Of a DNA stretch of 64,000 nucleotides, positions 33,088-41,421 are shown in pieces. The stretch comes from Micromonospora sp. CCTCC AA 2012012 (GTDB lineage Bacteria; Actinomycetota; Actinomycetes; Mycobacteriales; Micromonosporaceae): contig NZ_CP159342.1 of the NCBI RefSeq assembly GCF_040499845.1, positions 5,828,001-5,892,000 of the forward strand, in the 5' to 3' direction. Made by a program: the position numbers and the translations under genes. A model generated the notes under the pieces. That model did not search any database. It was not told where the DNA came from and worked only from the letters and a program-made list of their open reading frames with translations. Numbering within the stretch: the stretch's first letter is position 1; every line of letters begins with the position of its first letter.

Positions 33088-33663
33088 ATGGCCACCTCCA
33101 AGGACCTTCCCGACGTCGGCGGGTTCATTCGCGACCTGCGGCGCAACGCGAAGATCTCGCTCCGGCAGCTCGCCGAGCAGGCCGGCGTCAGCAACCCGTA
33201 CCTCAGCCAGATCGAGCGCGGCCTGCGCAAGCCCAGCGCCGAGGTGCTCCAACAGCTGGCCAGCGCGCTGCGGGTCTCCACCCCGGCGATGTACCTGCGG
33301 GCCGGCCTGCTGGACGACAAGGAAGGCCAGGGGGTGCTCGCGGCCATCGCGGTCGACCCCGAGCTGACCATGGCGCAGAAGCAGTCGCTCACCCAGATCT
33401 ACGAGACGTTCCGCCGGGAGAACGCGCGGCTCGCCGAGGCGACCGCCGCCACCGAGCCGGTCCCGTCGGCCTCCGCGCCGGCCACCGCCCCGGAGGCCCC
33501 GGCCACCGTCGCCCCCGCCGCGACCGGCCCCACGACGCCGGACGGCACCCCGACCGAGGCCGTCCTCGAATCGGTCGCCGTCACCGAGGCGGGCACCGCC
33601 CCCGCCCCGACCACCGCCGCCCCCAAGAACAAGGCCGCCGGTGCGGCCGAAGAGGAGAAGTGA
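33088..33663 (+). CDS. XRE family helix-turn-helix regulator
   Basis: 191 aa. The HTH_3/XRE domain (GFIRDLRRNAKISLRQLAEQ, AGVSNPYLSQIERGLRKPSA, residues 11-60) is followed by a helical linker. The C-terminus is about 75 residues, low-complexity, Ala/Pro/Thr-rich and ends in AAEEEK. The mycobacterial counterpart is the regulator just upstream of hbhA (Rv0474, by recollection). An inverted repeat over its own promoter suggests self-control. The TGA overlaps the next gene's ATG (TGATG). Confidence 0.85.
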   Translation: MATSKDLPDVGGFIRDLRRNAKISLRQLAEQAGVSNPYLSQIERGLRKPSAEVLQQLASALRVSTPAMYLRAGLLDDKEGQGVLAAIAVDPELTMAQKQSLTQIYETFRRENARLAEATAATEPVPSASAPATAPEAPATVAPAATGPTTPDGTPTEAVLESVAVTEAGTAPAPTTAAPKNKAAGAAEEEK

Positions 33664-34352
33664 TGACCCAGCCGAAGACCAACCGCATCCCGGCCCCGTT
33701 CTACGCCGCCGCCGGCGCCGGCGAGCTGGCCCTCCAGCAGCTGCGCAAGCTCCCCACCGTGGTCACCGACCTCGGCACCAAGGTCGTCGCCGACCTCGGC
33801 GGCAAGGCCGTCGTCCACGGCTTCGAGCTGCGCCAGAAGGCCACCGAGACGCTGAAGACCGCCAACGTCACCGCGACCGGCCTGCGCGAGAAGGCCGTCC
33901 CGGCCGACCTCGACCTGGACAAGCTCCGCGAGGCCGCCACCCGCAACGCCGCCGTCGTGCTGGCCGCCGCCGAGGCCGCGCAGGAGCGCGCCCTGGCCGG
34001 TGCCCAGGCCGCGCAGGCGCGGGCCCTGGCCGCGTACGCCGAGCTGGTCGCCCGCGGTGAGCGGGTCGTCGGCGCCGGCGTGCTGGAGGCCGCCGACACG
34101 GTGAACGCGGACATCGAGGCGACCGAGGCCGCCAGCCCCGAGGCCGTCGCGACCCTGCCGGCGGAGCCCGTCGTCGCCCCGGCCGAGGTGCCGACCCCGG
34201 CCGAGGTGGCCGAGATCGTCGAGGCCAAGCCGGCCGCCGCGAAGACCCCGCGGACCCGGGCCACCAAGGCCACCGCGGCGAAGGCCGCCACCGCCACCCC
34301 GTCGGCGAAGCTGCCGAAGGCCACCAAGCGGACCCGCCCGGCCGCCGAGTAG
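33663..34352 (+). CDS. hbhA: HbhA-like heparin-binding protein homologue
   Basis: 229 aa. It starts MTQPKTNRIPAPFYAAAGAG, followed by a long helical, probably coiled-coil region (residues 20-150, rich in Ala, Glu, Gln and Lys). The C-terminus holds Lys/Ala/Pro/Thr repeats (KTPRTRATKATAAKAATA), the feature that binds heparin and nucleoid DNA in mycobacterial HbhA. There it is a surface adhesin and lipid-associated protein; in a soil organism the role is unknown. ATG at 33663 follows AGGAG. Gene order XRE-hbhA-DUF2516 matches Rv0474-Rv0476. Confidence 0.75.
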   Translation: MTQPKTNRIPAPFYAAAGAGELALQQLRKLPTVVTDLGTKVVADLGGKAVVHGFELRQKATETLKTANVTATGLREKAVPADLDLDKLREAATRNAAVVLAAAEAAQERALAGAQAAQARALAAYAELVARGERVVGAGVLEAADTVNADIEATEAASPEAVATLPAEPVVAPAEVPTPAEVAEIVEAKPAAAKTPRTRATKATAAKAATATPSAKLPKATKRTRPAAE

Positions 34353-34362
34353 TCGAACCGGA

Positions 34363-34408
34363 CCGACGGCCCCGGAAGCGTCCTACGGGACGTTTCCGGG
34401 GCCGTCGG
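34363..34408. terminator. terminator after the hbhA-like gene
   Basis: A 21-bp stem (34363-34383 with 34388-34408, one G-U pair) closed by a 4-nt loop, just upstream of the next promoter. Confidence 0.8.
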
Positions 34409-34410
34409 CA

Positions 34411-34416
34411 TAAGCT
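34411..34416 (+). promoter_or_regulatory. -10 element TAAGCT, DUF2516 gene
   Basis: Ends 7 nt before the ATG at 34424. Confidence 0.5.
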
Positions 34417-34423
34417 TGCCGGC

Positions 34424-34747
34424 ATGGCCTACGCCGCGCCGATCTTCGCCTTCGAAGTCCGCTACGTGATCGAGCTGCTCCTGCTCGTCTTCGCCCTGGT
34501 CGTTGAGGGCGTCGCCCTGGTGCACGCGATCACCCAGCGCTCCGACGCGTTCCCCGCGATCGGCACCCTGCCCAAGGGCGGCTGGATCGCCATCCTGGCG
34601 GTCTGCCTGGTGCTGACCCTGCCGTTCTTCGGCTTCGGCGGGGTGCTGAGCCTCTTCGGACTGGTCGGCATCGCGGCCGGCCTGATCTATCTGCTCGACG
34701 TCCGGGTCGGCCTGCGCGACCTGCACGACGGCAAAGGCTTCTGGTGA
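34424..34747 (+). CDS. DUF2516 family membrane protein
   Basis: 107 aa, three hydrophobic segments: FEVRYVIELLLLVFALVVEG, GGWIAILAVCLVLTLPFFGF and LFGLVGIAAGLIYLLDVRV, with the conserved HAITQRSDAFPAIGTLPKG loop. Family function is unknown; it accompanies hbhA in mycobacteria (Rv0476). The final codons overlap the hydrolase start (GTGA), so the two are co-translated. Confidence 0.8.
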   Translation: MAYAAPIFAFEVRYVIELLLLVFALVVEGVALVHAITQRSDAFPAIGTLPKGGWIAILAVCLVLTLPFFGFGGVLSLFGLVGIAAGLIYLLDVRVGLRDLHDGKGFW

Positions 34748-35631
34748 GAGGTTTCCGCTGGCCCCCGCCGCCGGACGGCGGGCCCCGCACCTGGGGCCCC
34801 GGCCCCGGCGGGCCCCGCACCGGTCGCCCCGCCCTGCCGGAGCCGGAGACCGAGCTGATCACCACCCCGCACGGGGTGTGCCTCGAACGACTGGTCACCG
34901 GCACCGGTGACCCGGTGACGGTGTTCGCCCACGGGCTCGGCAACGGCATCGCCACCACCCGCCCCTTCGGCAGCGCGGTCACCGGCCGCCGGATCTTCTT
35001 CCAGTTCCGTGGGCACGGGCGCTCCGACTCCCCGCCCGGACCGTGGAGCTACCTCGACCTGGCCCGCGACCTGCGGGCCGTCGCCGACCTCGGCGGCGCG
35101 AGCCGGGCCTTCGGCGCCAGCCTCGGTGCCGGCGCGCTCTGCCGGCTGCTGGTGGAGAGCCCCGACCGCTTCGAGAAGCTGGTCTTCTTCCTGCCGGCCG
35201 TGCTCGACCGGCCGCGCGGCGAGGTGGCCCGCACCCGGCTCACCGACCTGCTCGACGCGGTGGAGAGCGGGGACGCCTCGGCCGTCGCCGACGTGGTCGC
35301 GATGGAGCTGCCGCCGTCGGTGCGGAACACCCCGGCCGGGTGGGCGTACCTGCGGCAGCGGTTGGACCAGCTGCTGCGCGACGGGCTCGCCCCCGGGCTG
35401 GCCAGCCTCCCCGAGCAGGTGCCGCTGCGCGACGCCGGCGCGCTCGCCGCGGTCACCGCCCCGGCGTTGGTGATCGGCTGCGCCGGCGACGACCTGCACC
35501 CGGCGGCCGTCGCCGAGGAGCTGGCCGCCGCGCTGCCGCACGCCACCCTGCACGTGTACGACCGCCCGGGCGTGCTCTGGTCCGACCGCGCCGACCTGCG
35601 CCAGCGGATCTCCTCCTTCCTGAACGACTGA
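34744..35631 (+). CDS. alpha/beta hydrolase
   Basis: 295 aa. A Pro/Gly-rich N-terminal stretch of about 35 residues is followed by an alpha/beta hydrolase core. The oxyanion segment is TVFAHGLGNGIATTRP, then FRGHGRSDSPPG, the nucleophile elbow FGASLGAG (Ser about residue 126), and an acid in GCAGDDLHP. A clear C-terminal histidine is less obvious (HVYDRPGVLW). It may be a lysophospholipase-like esterase. The GTG start overlaps the DUF2516 stop by 4 bp. Confidence 0.82.
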   Translation: MRGFRWPPPPDGGPRTWGPGPGGPRTGRPALPEPETELITTPHGVCLERLVTGTGDPVTVFAHGLGNGIATTRPFGSAVTGRRIFFQFRGHGRSDSPPGPWSYLDLARDLRAVADLGGASRAFGASLGAGALCRLLVESPDRFEKLVFFLPAVLDRPRGEVARTRLTDLLDAVESGDASAVADVVAMELPPSVRNTPAGWAYLRQRLDQLLRDGLAPGLASLPEQVPLRDAGALAAVTAPALVIGCAGDDLHPAAVAEELAAALPHATLHVYDRPGVLWSDRADLRQRISSFLND

Positions 35632-35654
35632 CGTCGCCCGCGAATCCGGACCTC

Positions 35655-35678
35655 GGCTGTCAGGTATCGCTGACAGCC
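35655..35678. promoter_or_regulatory. palindromic operator candidate before the SDR gene
   Basis: GGCTGTCAG (35655-35663), 6-bp spacer, CTGACAGCC (35670-35678), perfect, 7 bp before the ATG at 35686. A site for the neighbouring WYL-type regulator is likely. Confidence 0.55.
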
Positions 35679-35685
35679 TCGGTGC

Positions 35686-36600
35686 ATGACACAACCGCTG
35701 ACAGGAAAGATCGCGCTGGTCGCCGGGGCGACCCGGGGTGCCGGCCGGCAGATCGCCGTCCAGCTCGGCGCGGCCGGGGCCACCGTCTACGCCACCGGCC
35801 GCAGCACCCGGGCCCGCCGCTCGGAGCTGGACCGGCCCGAGACCATCGAGGAGACCGCCGAGCTGGTCACCGCCGCCGGCGGCACCGGCATCGCCGTCGC
35901 CGTCGACCACCTGGACCCTGAGCAGGTACGCCGCCTGGTCGACCGGATCGACGCCGAGCAGAGCCGGCTCGACGTGCTGGTCAACGACGTCTGGGGCGCC
36001 GACCCGCTGATCACCTGGGAGAAGCCCGTCTGGGAGCAGCCCCTCGACGCGGGCTTCCGTACGCTGCGGCTGGCCGTGGACACCCACATCATCACCAGCC
36101 ACTTCGCCCTGCCGCTGCTGATCCGCAACCCCGGCGGGCTGGTGGTCGAGATCGGCGACGGCACCCGGGAGCACAACGACGCCAACTACCGGCTCTCGGT
36201 CTTCTACGACCTGGCCAAGGTGTCGGTCAACCGGCTCGCCTTCACCCAGGCGCACGAGCTGGAGCCGCACGGCTGCACGGCGGTCGCGCTGACCCCCGGC
36301 TGGCTGCGCTCCGAGGCGATGCTGGAGCACTTCGGCGTCACCGAGGCGAACTGGCGGGACGGCGCGGCGAAGGAGCCGCACTTCGTCATGTCCGAGACGC
36401 CGGCCCTCGTCGGGCGGGCGGTCGCCGCGCTGGCCGCTGACCCGGACCGGGCCCGCTGGAACGGCAGGTCCCTCGACAGTGGCGGCCTCGCCCAGGTGTA
36501 CGGCTTCACCGACCTCGACGGCACCCGCCCGCACTGGGCGCGCTACTACACGGAGATCGTCGAGCCGGGCCGGCCGGCCGACGACACCGGCTACCGCTGA
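35686..36600 (+). CDS. SDR family oxidoreductase
   Basis: 304 aa. NAD(P) motif LVAGATRGAGRQIA with the TGRSTR loop favouring NADP. The catalytic region is altered compared with classical SDRs: VVEIGDGT and then LSVFYDLAKVSVNRLAF, where the Tyr-x3-Lys is FYDLAK, and LTPGWLRSEAM. It is longer than the classical 250 aa. The substrate is unknown. It converges on a WYL regulator with 10 bp of coding overlap, and the operator-like palindrome just upstream suggests control by that regulator. Confidence 0.85.
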   Translation: MTQPLTGKIALVAGATRGAGRQIAVQLGAAGATVYATGRSTRARRSELDRPETIEETAELVTAAGGTGIAVAVDHLDPEQVRRLVDRIDAEQSRLDVLVNDVWGADPLITWEKPVWEQPLDAGFRTLRLAVDTHIITSHFALPLLIRNPGGLVVEIGDGTREHNDANYRLSVFYDLAKVSVNRLAFTQAHELEPHGCTAVALTPGWLRSEAMLEHFGVTEANWRDGAAKEPHFVMSETPALVGRAVAALAADPDRARWNGRSLDSGGLAQVYGFTDLDGTRPHWARYYTEIVEPGRPADDTGYR

Positions 36601-37619
36601 CCGTCCACCGGCGGGTCCGGCGCTTCGGGCGGCCCCGGCGGTTCGGCGTACCGGGCGGCGGAGCGGCGGGCCGCCTCGGCGCAGCGGGCCCGTAGCTCCG
36701 GCGGGTCGAGCACCTCCACCTCCGGGCCCAGCCGGAGCAGCACGTCGTACGCCACCGGGACGGACTCGACGGGCAGCCGGGTGACCACCCAGCCCTGCCC
36801 GTCGGGTTCGCCCGCGGCGGCCACCGCCGCCTCGTACGCGAAGGGGGCCTCGGCCACGTGCCGGAGCGTGCGCAGGCCGGCGGGGCTGAGCCGGACGGTG
36901 ACCTCGGCCCGCAGCATGCCCCGCAGGAACGCCTCGGCCTGCTCCCGCCAGTACCCGCCGAGGTCGAAGCCGTCGTCCCGGATGAAGGTCTCCTCGCCCA
37001 CCTCGACGCCCGTCACCCGGTCCACCCGGTACGTCCGGATGTCCGCGCCGACCCGGCCCACCAGATACCAGACCCCGCTCTTGAGCACCAGCCCGTACGG
37101 CTGCACCGTGCGGGTGACCTCCCGTTCGCCACGCCGGTAGCGCAGTTGCACCACCCGGTCCCGCCAGACCGCCCCGGCCAGCCCGGTCAGCCACGGCGGC
37201 GGTGTCGACTCCCGGAACCAGCCCGGCACGTCGAGGTGGAACCGCTGCCCGGTCCGCGTCGACGCGTCCCGCAGGCTCGGCGGCAGCGCGGCCAGCACCT
37301 TCAACTCGGCGGCGGCCACCGCGTCGGCCAGCCCCATCTCGCCGGCCGGTCCGGGCAGCCCGGCGAGGAAGAGCGCCTCCGCCTCGTCGCGGGTCAGCCC
37401 GGTCAGCCGGGTCCGGAAGCCGCCGAGCAACCGGTAGCCGCCGGCCCGCCCCCGGTCGGCATAGACCGGCACCCCGGCGGCGGAGAGCGCCAGCACGTCC
37501 CGGTAGACCGTCCGCTCGGACACCTCCAGCTCCCGCGCCAGCTCGGCCGCCGTCATCGTCTCCCGCGCCTGGAGCAGCAGCACCAACGAGATCAACCGCG
37601 ACGCCCGCACCCGTCCCAT
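36591..37619 (-). CDS. YafY/WYL-domain transcriptional regulator
   Basis: 342 aa. The N-terminal HTH_11 winged helix (RASRLISLVLLLQARETMTAAELARELEVSERTVYRDV is the region, residues 5-42) is followed by a WYL domain with VQPYGLVLKSGVWYLVGRV and DIRTYRVDRVTGVEV, and a WCX C-terminal domain. WYL domains sense small ligands or nucleic acids. The family typically represses a nearby enzyme gene. The TAG stop lies within the last codons of the SDR gene. Confidence 0.9.
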   Translation of the reverse strand: MGRVRASRLISLVLLLQARETMTAAELARELEVSERTVYRDVLALSAAGVPVYADRGRAGGYRLLGGFRTRLTGLTRDEAEALFLAGLPGPAGEMGLADAVAAAELKVLAALPPSLRDASTRTGQRFHLDVPGWFRESTPPPWLTGLAGAVWRDRVVQLRYRRGEREVTRTVQPYGLVLKSGVWYLVGRVGADIRTYRVDRVTGVEVGEETFIRDDGFDLGGYWREQAEAFLRGMLRAEVTVRLSPAGLRTLRHVAEAPFAYEAAVAAAGEPDGQGWVVTRLPVESVPVAYDVLLRLGPEVEVLDPPELRARCAEAARRSAARYAEPPGPPEAPDPPVDGQR

Positions 37620-37660
37620 TGTCCAGGCTCCGGATCCCGGCCCCCGGTGCGCCCGGCGGT

Positions 37661-37666
37661 TAGGCT
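37661..37666 (+). promoter_or_regulatory. -10 element TAGGCT, EI24 gene
   Basis: Ends 8 nt before the GTG at 37675. Confidence 0.45.
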
Positions 37667-37674
37667 CTGCGGTC

Positions 37675-38466
37675 GTGAACGCACCCCGCCTGGCCGCGCC
37701 CGTCACCGGCGCCGTCACCCGGTTCCTCGCCGGCGCCGGTCTGCTGCTGCGCGGCATCGGCCTGTACGTCCGCAGCCCCGGGCTGATGCTGCTCGGCGTC
37801 GTGCCCGCGCTGATCTCCGGCGCGCTCTTCCTGGGCGCGTTCGTCGCCCTGGTGTACTTCGTGGACGACCTCGCCGCGCTGGTCACCCCGTTCGCCGACG
37901 ACTGGTCGTCGACCTGGCGCAGCGTGGTACGGGTGGTCGCCGGGCTGGCCTTCCTCGGCCTGGGCGGGCTGCTCGGGGTGCTCGCCTTCACCGCGGTCAC
38001 CCTGGTCATCGGCGACCCGTTCTACGAGAAGATCTCCGAACGCGTCGAGGAGCGGTACGGCGGCACCCCCAACGCCGTCGACGTGCCGTTCTGGGCGTCG
38101 CTGCGGCGCAGCGTCGTCGACTCGCTGCGGCTGGTGGCGATCTCCGCGCTGGTCGGCGTCCCGCTCTTCGCGGCCGGGTTCATCCCGGTGGTCGGGCAGA
38201 CCGTCGTACCCGTGATCGGTGCGGCGGTGGGCGGCTGGTTCCTCGCGCTGGAGCTGGTCGGCGCGCCGTTCTACCGGCGCGGCATGCGGCTGCCCGACCG
38301 GCGTTCGCTGCTGAAGGCGGACCGGCCGACCACCCTCGGGTTCGGGGTGGCCGTGTTCCTCTGCTTCCTGATCCCGCTCGGCGCGGTGCTGGTCATGCCG
38401 GCCGCCGTGGCCGGCGCCACCCTGCTCGCCCGCCGGTCGCTCGGCCAGCCCATCGAGGAGCGCTGA
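37675..38466 (+). CDS. EI24 domain membrane protein (CysZ-like)
   Basis: 263 aa. Hydrophobic segments at SPGLMLLGVVPALISGALFL, VVAGLAFLGLGGLLGVLAF, LVAISALVGVPLFAAGF and FGVAVFLCFLIPLGAVLVM, with the EI24/CysZ motif VIGDPFYEKISERVEE. CysZ is a sulfate permease in E. coli; the actinobacterial members are uncharacterised, so sulfate transport is only a possibility. The GTG start follows a TAGGCT element. The macro-domain gene starts 1 bp after the stop. Confidence 0.85.
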   Translation: MNAPRLAAPVTGAVTRFLAGAGLLLRGIGLYVRSPGLMLLGVVPALISGALFLGAFVALVYFVDDLAALVTPFADDWSSTWRSVVRVVAGLAFLGLGGLLGVLAFTAVTLVIGDPFYEKISERVEERYGGTPNAVDVPFWASLRRSVVDSLRLVAISALVGVPLFAAGFIPVVGQTVVPVIGAAVGGWFLALELVGAPFYRRGMRLPDRRSLLKADRPTTLGFGVAVFLCFLIPLGAVLVMPAAVAGATLLARRSLGQPIEER

Positions 38467-38467
38467 C

Positions 38468-38980
38468 ATGGAGATCACCCTGGTCGAGGGGGACATCACC
38501 GCCCAGCAGGTCGATGTGATCGTCAACGCCGCCAACTCGTCGCTGCTCGGCGGTGGCGGCGTGGACGGGGCGATCCACCGGCGGGGCGGGCCGGCCATTC
38601 TCCAGGAGTGCCGGGCGCTGCGCGCCTCCCGCTACGGCCGGGGTCTGCCCACCGGTCAGGCCGTCGCCACCACCGCCGGCGACCTGCCGGCCCGCTGGGT
38701 GGTGCACACCGTCGGCCCGGTCCACTCGACCGGCGAGGACCGGTCGGCCCTGCTGCGCGACTGCTACGCCAACAGCCTCCGGGTCGCCGACGAGCTGGGC
38801 GCGGCCACCGTCGCCTTTCCGCTGATCTCCGCCGGCGTCTACGGCTGGCCGGTCGAGGACGCGGTACGCCAGGCGCTGACGGTGCTCCGCGCGGCGACCC
38901 CGGCCCACGTCACCGAGGCCCGCCTGGTCCTCTTCGGCCACGACACGTACGCCACCGCCGAGCGGGTCACCGCCGGCTGA
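38468..38980 (+). CDS. macro domain ADP-ribose-binding protein (O-acetyl-ADP-ribose deacetylase type)
   Basis: 170 aa, a single macro domain of the YmdB/MacroD type: LVEGDITAQQVDVIVNAANS, the loop LLGGGGVDGAIHRRGGP, and AFPLISAGVYGWPVEDAV. These residues bind ADP-ribose, and in YmdB-like enzymes the Asn and Asp in VNAANS/GGVDGAIH take part in deacetylation or removal of ADP-ribose from proteins. It is coupled to the EI24 gene. Confidence 0.93.
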   Translation: MEITLVEGDITAQQVDVIVNAANSSLLGGGGVDGAIHRRGGPAILQECRALRASRYGRGLPTGQAVATTAGDLPARWVVHTVGPVHSTGEDRSALLRDCYANSLRVADELGAATVAFPLISAGVYGWPVEDAVRQALTVLRAATPAHVTEARLVLFGHDTYATAERVTAG

Positions 38981-39015
38981 CCCCGCCGACCGTGCCGGGC
39001 CGGGGCGGCGTCAGC
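38976..39015. terminator. bidirectional terminator
   Basis: Arms GGCTGACCCCGCC and GGGCGGCGTCAGCC pair with one mismatch across the gap between convergent genes. Confidence 0.6.
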
Positions 39016-39907
39016 CCAGCTCGGCGAGGCAGGACCACTGAGTGGCCACCCTTCGGTACCCGAGCCGCTCGTTGATCGCCAGCATCGGCGCGTTCGTCTC
39101 GTCGTTGGAGGTGTAGGCGACGCTGACCCCGGTGGCGCGGGCGCGGTGCAGCGCGGCGAGCTTCGCCAGCCGGGCCAACCCCCGGCCCCGGAACGCCGGC
39201 AGGGTGGCCGTCATGTCCGACCACATCCGGTCGCCGTCCCGCTTCACCAGGCTGAAGGACACCAGCTCCTCGTCGACCTCGACGGCGATGCTGGCCGCCC
39301 GGTCCAGCCCCAGGTTGTCCCAGACCTCGTAGCGCCAGTTGCGATAGCTGAGCGCGTGGTTGGGCGCGTCACCCGGCTCGTCGGCGGCGGCCGCCACGTG
39401 GGCGGCGTGCAGCCGGCGCGGATCGAGCCCGGCCAGCGGCAGCAGCCGTACCCCGTCCGGGGCGGCCGGCAGCGGCGGCGTGTCCCGCAGTTCCAGTGCC
39501 GAGTAGCGCAGCTCCCGGGTCGGCGTGAAGCCGTGCCGGCGGGCGAAGGGCAGCGACTCGGTGCGCGCCCAGGCCCGCACCCGGCGGATCCCGAGCGGGC
39601 GCAGGTGGCCGAGCGCCGCGTCCAGCAGGGCGTCGCCGACGCCCCGGCCGCGCTGCTCGGGGTGGACGTGCAGCAGGGAGACGTCCCCGGAGTCGGCCGT
39701 CGAGGTCTGGCCGTTCCGGTAGGCCGACACCCAGCCGACCACCCGATCGTCGCGCTCGGCGACGAAGGCGGTCCACTCCTCACCGGGCGGCGGTTCGGCG
39801 ATCATCCGGCGGGTCGACTCGACCCCGCGTACCAGGTAGGGGTGGACCCGCGCGCGCAGCGCCACGACGGCGGGCGCGTCGTCGGGGCGGGCCGTCCGGA
39901 TCAGCAC
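39011..39907 (-). CDS. GNAT N-acetyltransferase with two GNAT domains
   Basis: 298 aa. Domain 1 (residues 1-150) has the acetyl-CoA loop VSLLHVHPEQRGRGVGDALL. Domain 2 has TLPAFRGRGLARLAKLAALHRA and TSNDETNAPMLAINERLGYRR. The second-domain N(D/E)xxN-MLAINERLGY motif is common to GNATs of actinobacterial antibiotic or mycothiol-synthase-like groups, but the MshD residues are absent. The substrate is unknown. The GTG start is 1 bp from the RidA stop, so it is coupled. Confidence 0.85.
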   Translation of the reverse strand: MLIRTARPDDAPAVVALRARVHPYLVRGVESTRRMIAEPPPGEEWTAFVAERDDRVVGWVSAYRNGQTSTADSGDVSLLHVHPEQRGRGVGDALLDAALGHLRPLGIRRVRAWARTESLPFARRHGFTPTRELRYSALELRDTPPLPAAPDGVRLLPLAGLDPRRLHAAHVAAAADEPGDAPNHALSYRNWRYEVWDNLGLDRAASIAVEVDEELVSFSLVKRDGDRMWSDMTATLPAFRGRGLARLAKLAALHRARATGVSVAYTSNDETNAPMLAINERLGYRRVATQWSCLAELG

Positions 39908-39908
39908 C

Positions 39909-40313
39909 TCAGGCCTGCTCGGGCAGGGCGGCGACGGCCTCGACCTCGACGAGCTGGTCGGGATAGCCCAGCACGGTCACCCCGAGCAGGGTGCTCGGCG
40001 GGTCGTGGTCGCCGAAGGCGTCCCGGACCACCTCCCAGACGGTCACCAGGTCGGCCCGGTCGGTCGTGGCGACGTACACCGTGGTCTTGACGACGTCGGT
40101 CAGCCGGGCACCGGCGGCGGCCAGGGCGGTCTCCAGGTTGGCCATGACCTGCCGGGCCTGCGCGGCATGGTCGCCGGGGGCGACGGTACGACCGTCGGCG
40201 TCCAGCGGGCAGGCCCCGGCGGTGAAGACCAGTCGGGCCGGGGAGGCGGTCGCGGCGTACGCGTACTCGGCGACGTCGGAGAGTTCGGGCACGTGGACGA
40301 GGGCTACGGTCAC
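39909..40313 (-). CDS. RidA/YjgF family protein
   Basis: 134 aa: FTAGACPLDADGRTVAPGDHAAQ, the usual MANLETALAAAGARLTDVVKTTVYV and STLLGVTVLGYPDQLVEVEAVAAL. The arginine that salt-bridges the enamine substrate in true RidA (usually in the R-x-x-V segment) is not seen at the usual place, so deaminase activity is uncertain and it may be a RidA-like outlier. First gene of a two-gene unit with the GNAT. GTG at 40313 lies 6 nt from TACGGT. Confidence 0.82.
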   Translation of the reverse strand: MTVALVHVPELSDVAEYAYAATASPARLVFTAGACPLDADGRTVAPGDHAAQARQVMANLETALAAAGARLTDVVKTTVYVATTDRADLVTVWEVVRDAFGDHDPPSTLLGVTVLGYPDQLVEVEAVAALPEQA

Positions 40314-40319
40314 CCGCCG

Positions 40320-40325
40320 ACCGTA
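40320..40325 (-). promoter_or_regulatory. -10 element TACGGT, RidA-GNAT operon
   Basis: Ends 6 nt before the GTG at 40313. Confidence 0.5.
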
Positions 40326-40361
40326 GTGCCGGGTGCGCCGCCGGGCGACCGGTTAACCGGG

Positions 40362-40392
40362 CCCCTGGGCAACGACAGGCGTTGCCCAGGGG
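40362..40392. terminator. terminator of the beta-glucoside operon
   Basis: 13-bp perfect stem CCCCTGGGCAACG (40362-40374) and CGTTGCCCAGGGG (40380-40392), 5-nt loop, 2 bp past the LacI-family stop. Confidence 0.85.
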
Positions 40393-40394
40393 AC

Positions 40395-41402
40395 TCAGGC
40401 GGAGTCGCGGACGACGAGTTCGGTCGGCAGCATGAGGGCGTGCTCGATCGGCTCGCCGGCGGCGATCCGGAGCAGTTGCCGGGTCATCGCCCGCCCCAGC
40501 TCCACTATCGGTTGCCGGATCGTGGTCAGCGGCGGCTCGGTGTAGGCCGCCGTCTCGATGTCGTCGAACCCGATCACCGCGACGTCCTGCGGCACCCGCC
40601 GGCCCGCCTCGCGGAGGGTGCGCAGGGCGGCGTGCGCCATCAGGTCGGAGGCGGCGAAGACCGCGTCCAGGTCGGGGTGGTCGGCGAGCAGCCGGCGCAT
40701 GGCCGCCGTGCCGGACTCCCGGGTGAAGTCCCCGTACGCGACCAGCATCGGCAGCCCGGCCGCGGTGACCGTGTCCCGGTAGCCGTCGAGCCGTTCGATG
40801 CCGGCGACCATGTCCTGCGGGCCGGCGATGGTGGCGATCCGGCGCCGACCGCTCTCGATCAGGTACCGCACCGCGCGGCTGACCCCGCCGACGTGGTCGA
40901 CGTCGACGTAGGGCACCTCGGCGCCGTCCAGCGGCCGACCGCTGCACACCACCGGTATGCCGAGCCGGGCCAGTCTGCCGGGCAGTGGGTCCTCGCCGTG
41001 CAGCGAGGCGAAGAGCACCCCGTCCACGTGCCGCCCGGTGGTGTAGCGCTCGACCCGTTCGTGACCGGCCGGGGAGCCGGCCAGCATCAGCACGAGCTGC
41101 TTGTCGGCGGCCTCCAGCTCCTGGGCCGCCCCCCGGATGATCCCCGGGAAGACCTGGTCGTCGGAGAAGACCCGGGTCGCCGCCTCGGGCATGACCAGGG
41201 CGACCGAGTCGGTGCGCTGGGTGACCAGGCTGCGGGCGGCGAGGTTCGGGACGTACCCGAGCTCCTCGACCGCCCGTCGGACCGCCTCCTGGATGGATTC
41301 CGCGACGGTGGTGGAGCCGTTGACCACCCGGGAGACTGTGGCCCGCGACACACCTGCGCGTCGGGCCACCGCCTCCAGGGTCGGTCGTTGTGCCGTCGTC
41401 AT
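40395..41402 (-). CDS. LacI family transcriptional regulator
   Basis: 335 aa. The LacI HTH TLEAVARRAGVSRATVSRVV (residues 8-27) and hinge helix NLAARSLVTQRT precede a periplasmic-binding-like effector domain with PEAATRVFSDDQVF, VIGFDDIETAAYTEPPLTTI and QPIVELGRAM. It is the last gene of the sugar operon and presumably represses it through the GAGAGCGCTCTC operators at 46126 and 46172. ATG 41402 has GAGGTGGTGG upstream; GTG 41417 is an alternative start. Confidence 0.9.
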   Translation of the reverse strand: MTTAQRPTLEAVARRAGVSRATVSRVVNGSTTVAESIQEAVRRAVEELGYVPNLAARSLVTQRTDSVALVMPEAATRVFSDDQVFPGIIRGAAQELEAADKQLVLMLAGSPAGHERVERYTTGRHVDGVLFASLHGEDPLPGRLARLGIPVVCSGRPLDGAEVPYVDVDHVGGVSRAVRYLIESGRRRIATIAGPQDMVAGIERLDGYRDTVTAAGLPMLVAYGDFTRESGTAAMRRLLADHPDLDAVFAASDLMAHAALRTLREAGRRVPQDVAVIGFDDIETAAYTEPPLTTIRQPIVELGRAMTRQLLRIAAGEPIEHALMLPTELVVRDSA

Positions 41403-41421
41403 CCCCGTTACCACCACCTCG

